DNA of 64,000 bases from Acinetobacter sedimenti (GTDB lineage: Bacteria; Pseudomonadota; Gammaproteobacteria; Pseudomonadales; Moraxellaceae). This document shows, one piece after another, positions 63,339 through 64,000 of the stretch; the first letter of the stretch is position 1; each line of letters starts with the position of its first letter. The position numbers and the translations under genes were made by a program. The stretch lies in assembly GCF_022601685.1 (NCBI RefSeq), contig NZ_JAKUML010000001.1:1-64000 (forward strand), given 5' to 3'. The notes under the pieces were generated by a model that ran no database searches, was not told where the DNA came from, and was given only the letters and a program-made list of their open reading frames with translations.

Positions 63339-64000
63339 ATGACCGCTGAAGTTTCCGTTTACCATAAACGTCGCCATGCTGCCCGTACCACGGATGAATA
63401 TTTGTTTCATCAGTTAGTGCCTTATTTGGGTAATAAACGGCGTTTATTGCATTTGATTTTGGAAGCGTTGGAACTCACTGGTACGCTTCAACCGAAAAAA
63501 GGCAAGTCTGCGCCGATCTTTGCTGATTTCTTTGCGGGTAGTGGCGTGGTATCACGTCTAGCACGACAAAATGGCTATCGTGTTATCGCCAATGATTGGG
63601 AGCCATATAGTCACGCCTTAAATCATGCGGTATTGTCCTGTGTGGAGGCGCCTGAATTTAAACAGCTGGGCGGTTATCAAGCGGCGATTGATTATCTCAA
63701 TCGGTTGCCTGCAGTCAAAGGGTGGGTGACGCACAATCTCTGTCCTCGTGATGACGATGTCTACGATCCGAGTCGAGATCGACTATTTTTCAAACGTCGC
63801 AACGGTATGCGCCTCGATGCCATGCGTCAGCAGATTGCCACATGGCAAGCGCAAGGTACGATTGATAGTGTGGAAATGAGTGCGCTCTTGTCACCCCTCC
63901 TTTATTCTGCAAGCTTTGTCAGCAATACCAGTGGCGTATTTAAAAGTTTTCATCATGGTTGGGGTGGCAAAACCAAAACCGCTTTGGAGCGGATTGATTC
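63339..64000 (+). CDS. D12-class DNA adenine methyltransferase (partial)
   Basis: The frame from ATG 63339 stays open to the window end (about 220 residues visible). HQLVPYLGNKRRLLHLI matches the PY-x-G-x-K start of D12 N6-adenine methylases, and FADFFAGSGVVSRLA is the SAM-binding FxGxG motif. NDWEPYS fits the adjacent acidic loop. The catalytic DPPY motif is not yet reached. It could be a Dam-like orphan or a restriction-modification enzyme; no endonuclease is visible in the window. Confidence 0.85.
   Translation, partial: MTAEVSVYHKRRHAARTTDEYLFHQLVPYLGNKRRLLHLILEALELTGTLQPKKGKSAPIFADFFAGSGVVSRLARQNGYRVIANDWEPYSHALNHAVLSCVEAPEFKQLGGYQAAIDYLNRLPAVKGWVTHNLCPRDDDVYDPSRDRLFFKRRNGMRLDAMRQQIATWQAQGTIDSVEMSALLSPLLYSASFVSNTSGVFKSFHHGWGGKTKTALERID

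Overview
The window looks like a chromosomal segment of an Acinetobacter-type gammaproteobacterium (Moraxellaceae). I infer this from moderately AT-rich housekeeping genes, gene neighbourhoods such as glmS-glmU, thiL-nusB-ribH-ribB and nrdR-ribD, and protein wording typical of that family. No database search was possible, so the species is not assigned.

Layout. 1-80: 3' end of a 5S rRNA and the rrn terminator. 104-841: an intact IS1595-family insertion sequence. 1014-7885: a minus-strand block for amino-sugar/cell-wall precursors (glmS, glmU), phospholipid (pgpA), thiamine (thiL), nusB and riboflavin (ribH, ribB). 8184-16785: an AhpA/YtjB-like membrane protein divergent from serB, small conserved genes, dtd, a MATE exporter, and an AraC regulator facing a fatty-acid-hydroxylase-type membrane protein. 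16917-20065: a molybdate locus (modABC plus a short ModE) with an AT-rich HEPN-like gene inside it. 20078-29438: nadC, ampD, murJ, small envelope proteins, an orphan ParA, bolA, an M48 lipoprotein, tRNA-Gly, ychJ and a TRIC-like channel.

29546-33172 is repeat-rich. It holds a structured dispersed repeat, a manganese (yybP-ykoY) riboswitch ahead of a TerC gene, a zinc metallopeptidase, and a decayed IS1595 copy next to a scrap of a filamentous-haemagglutinin-like gene. 33292-44799 carries a BCCT transporter, KtrAB potassium uptake and the heat-shock genes grpE, dnaK and htpG with sigma-32-like promoters. A vapBC toxin-antitoxin pair and a DUF4365 nuclease-like gene sit between dnaK and htpG. 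44831-46160 contains more repeats, a lipoprotein and a strong candidate for a Gac/Rsm-type regulatory RNA. 46161-64000: DUF445, dsbB-gshA, HIT and dienelactone-hydrolase genes, an alkylation-repair neighbourhood (Ada-like and AlkB), phoBR with Pho boxes, a TetR/SDR pair with a palindromic operator, a Fur-box gene with a stop in its signal peptide, nrdR-ribD, and a D12-class DNA adenine methylase cut by the window end.

The most exciting item is 45883-46069. A near-perfect GacA upstream site (TGTAAG-N6-CTTACG) sits about 66 bases ahead of a predicted start site. It is followed by a sigma-70-like promoter and a roughly 110-nt transcript with four consecutive hairpins. Each hairpin shows GGA as a triloop, and the last is the intrinsic terminator. 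This is the architecture of CsrA/RsmA-sequestering RNAs (RsmX/Y/Z, CsrB).
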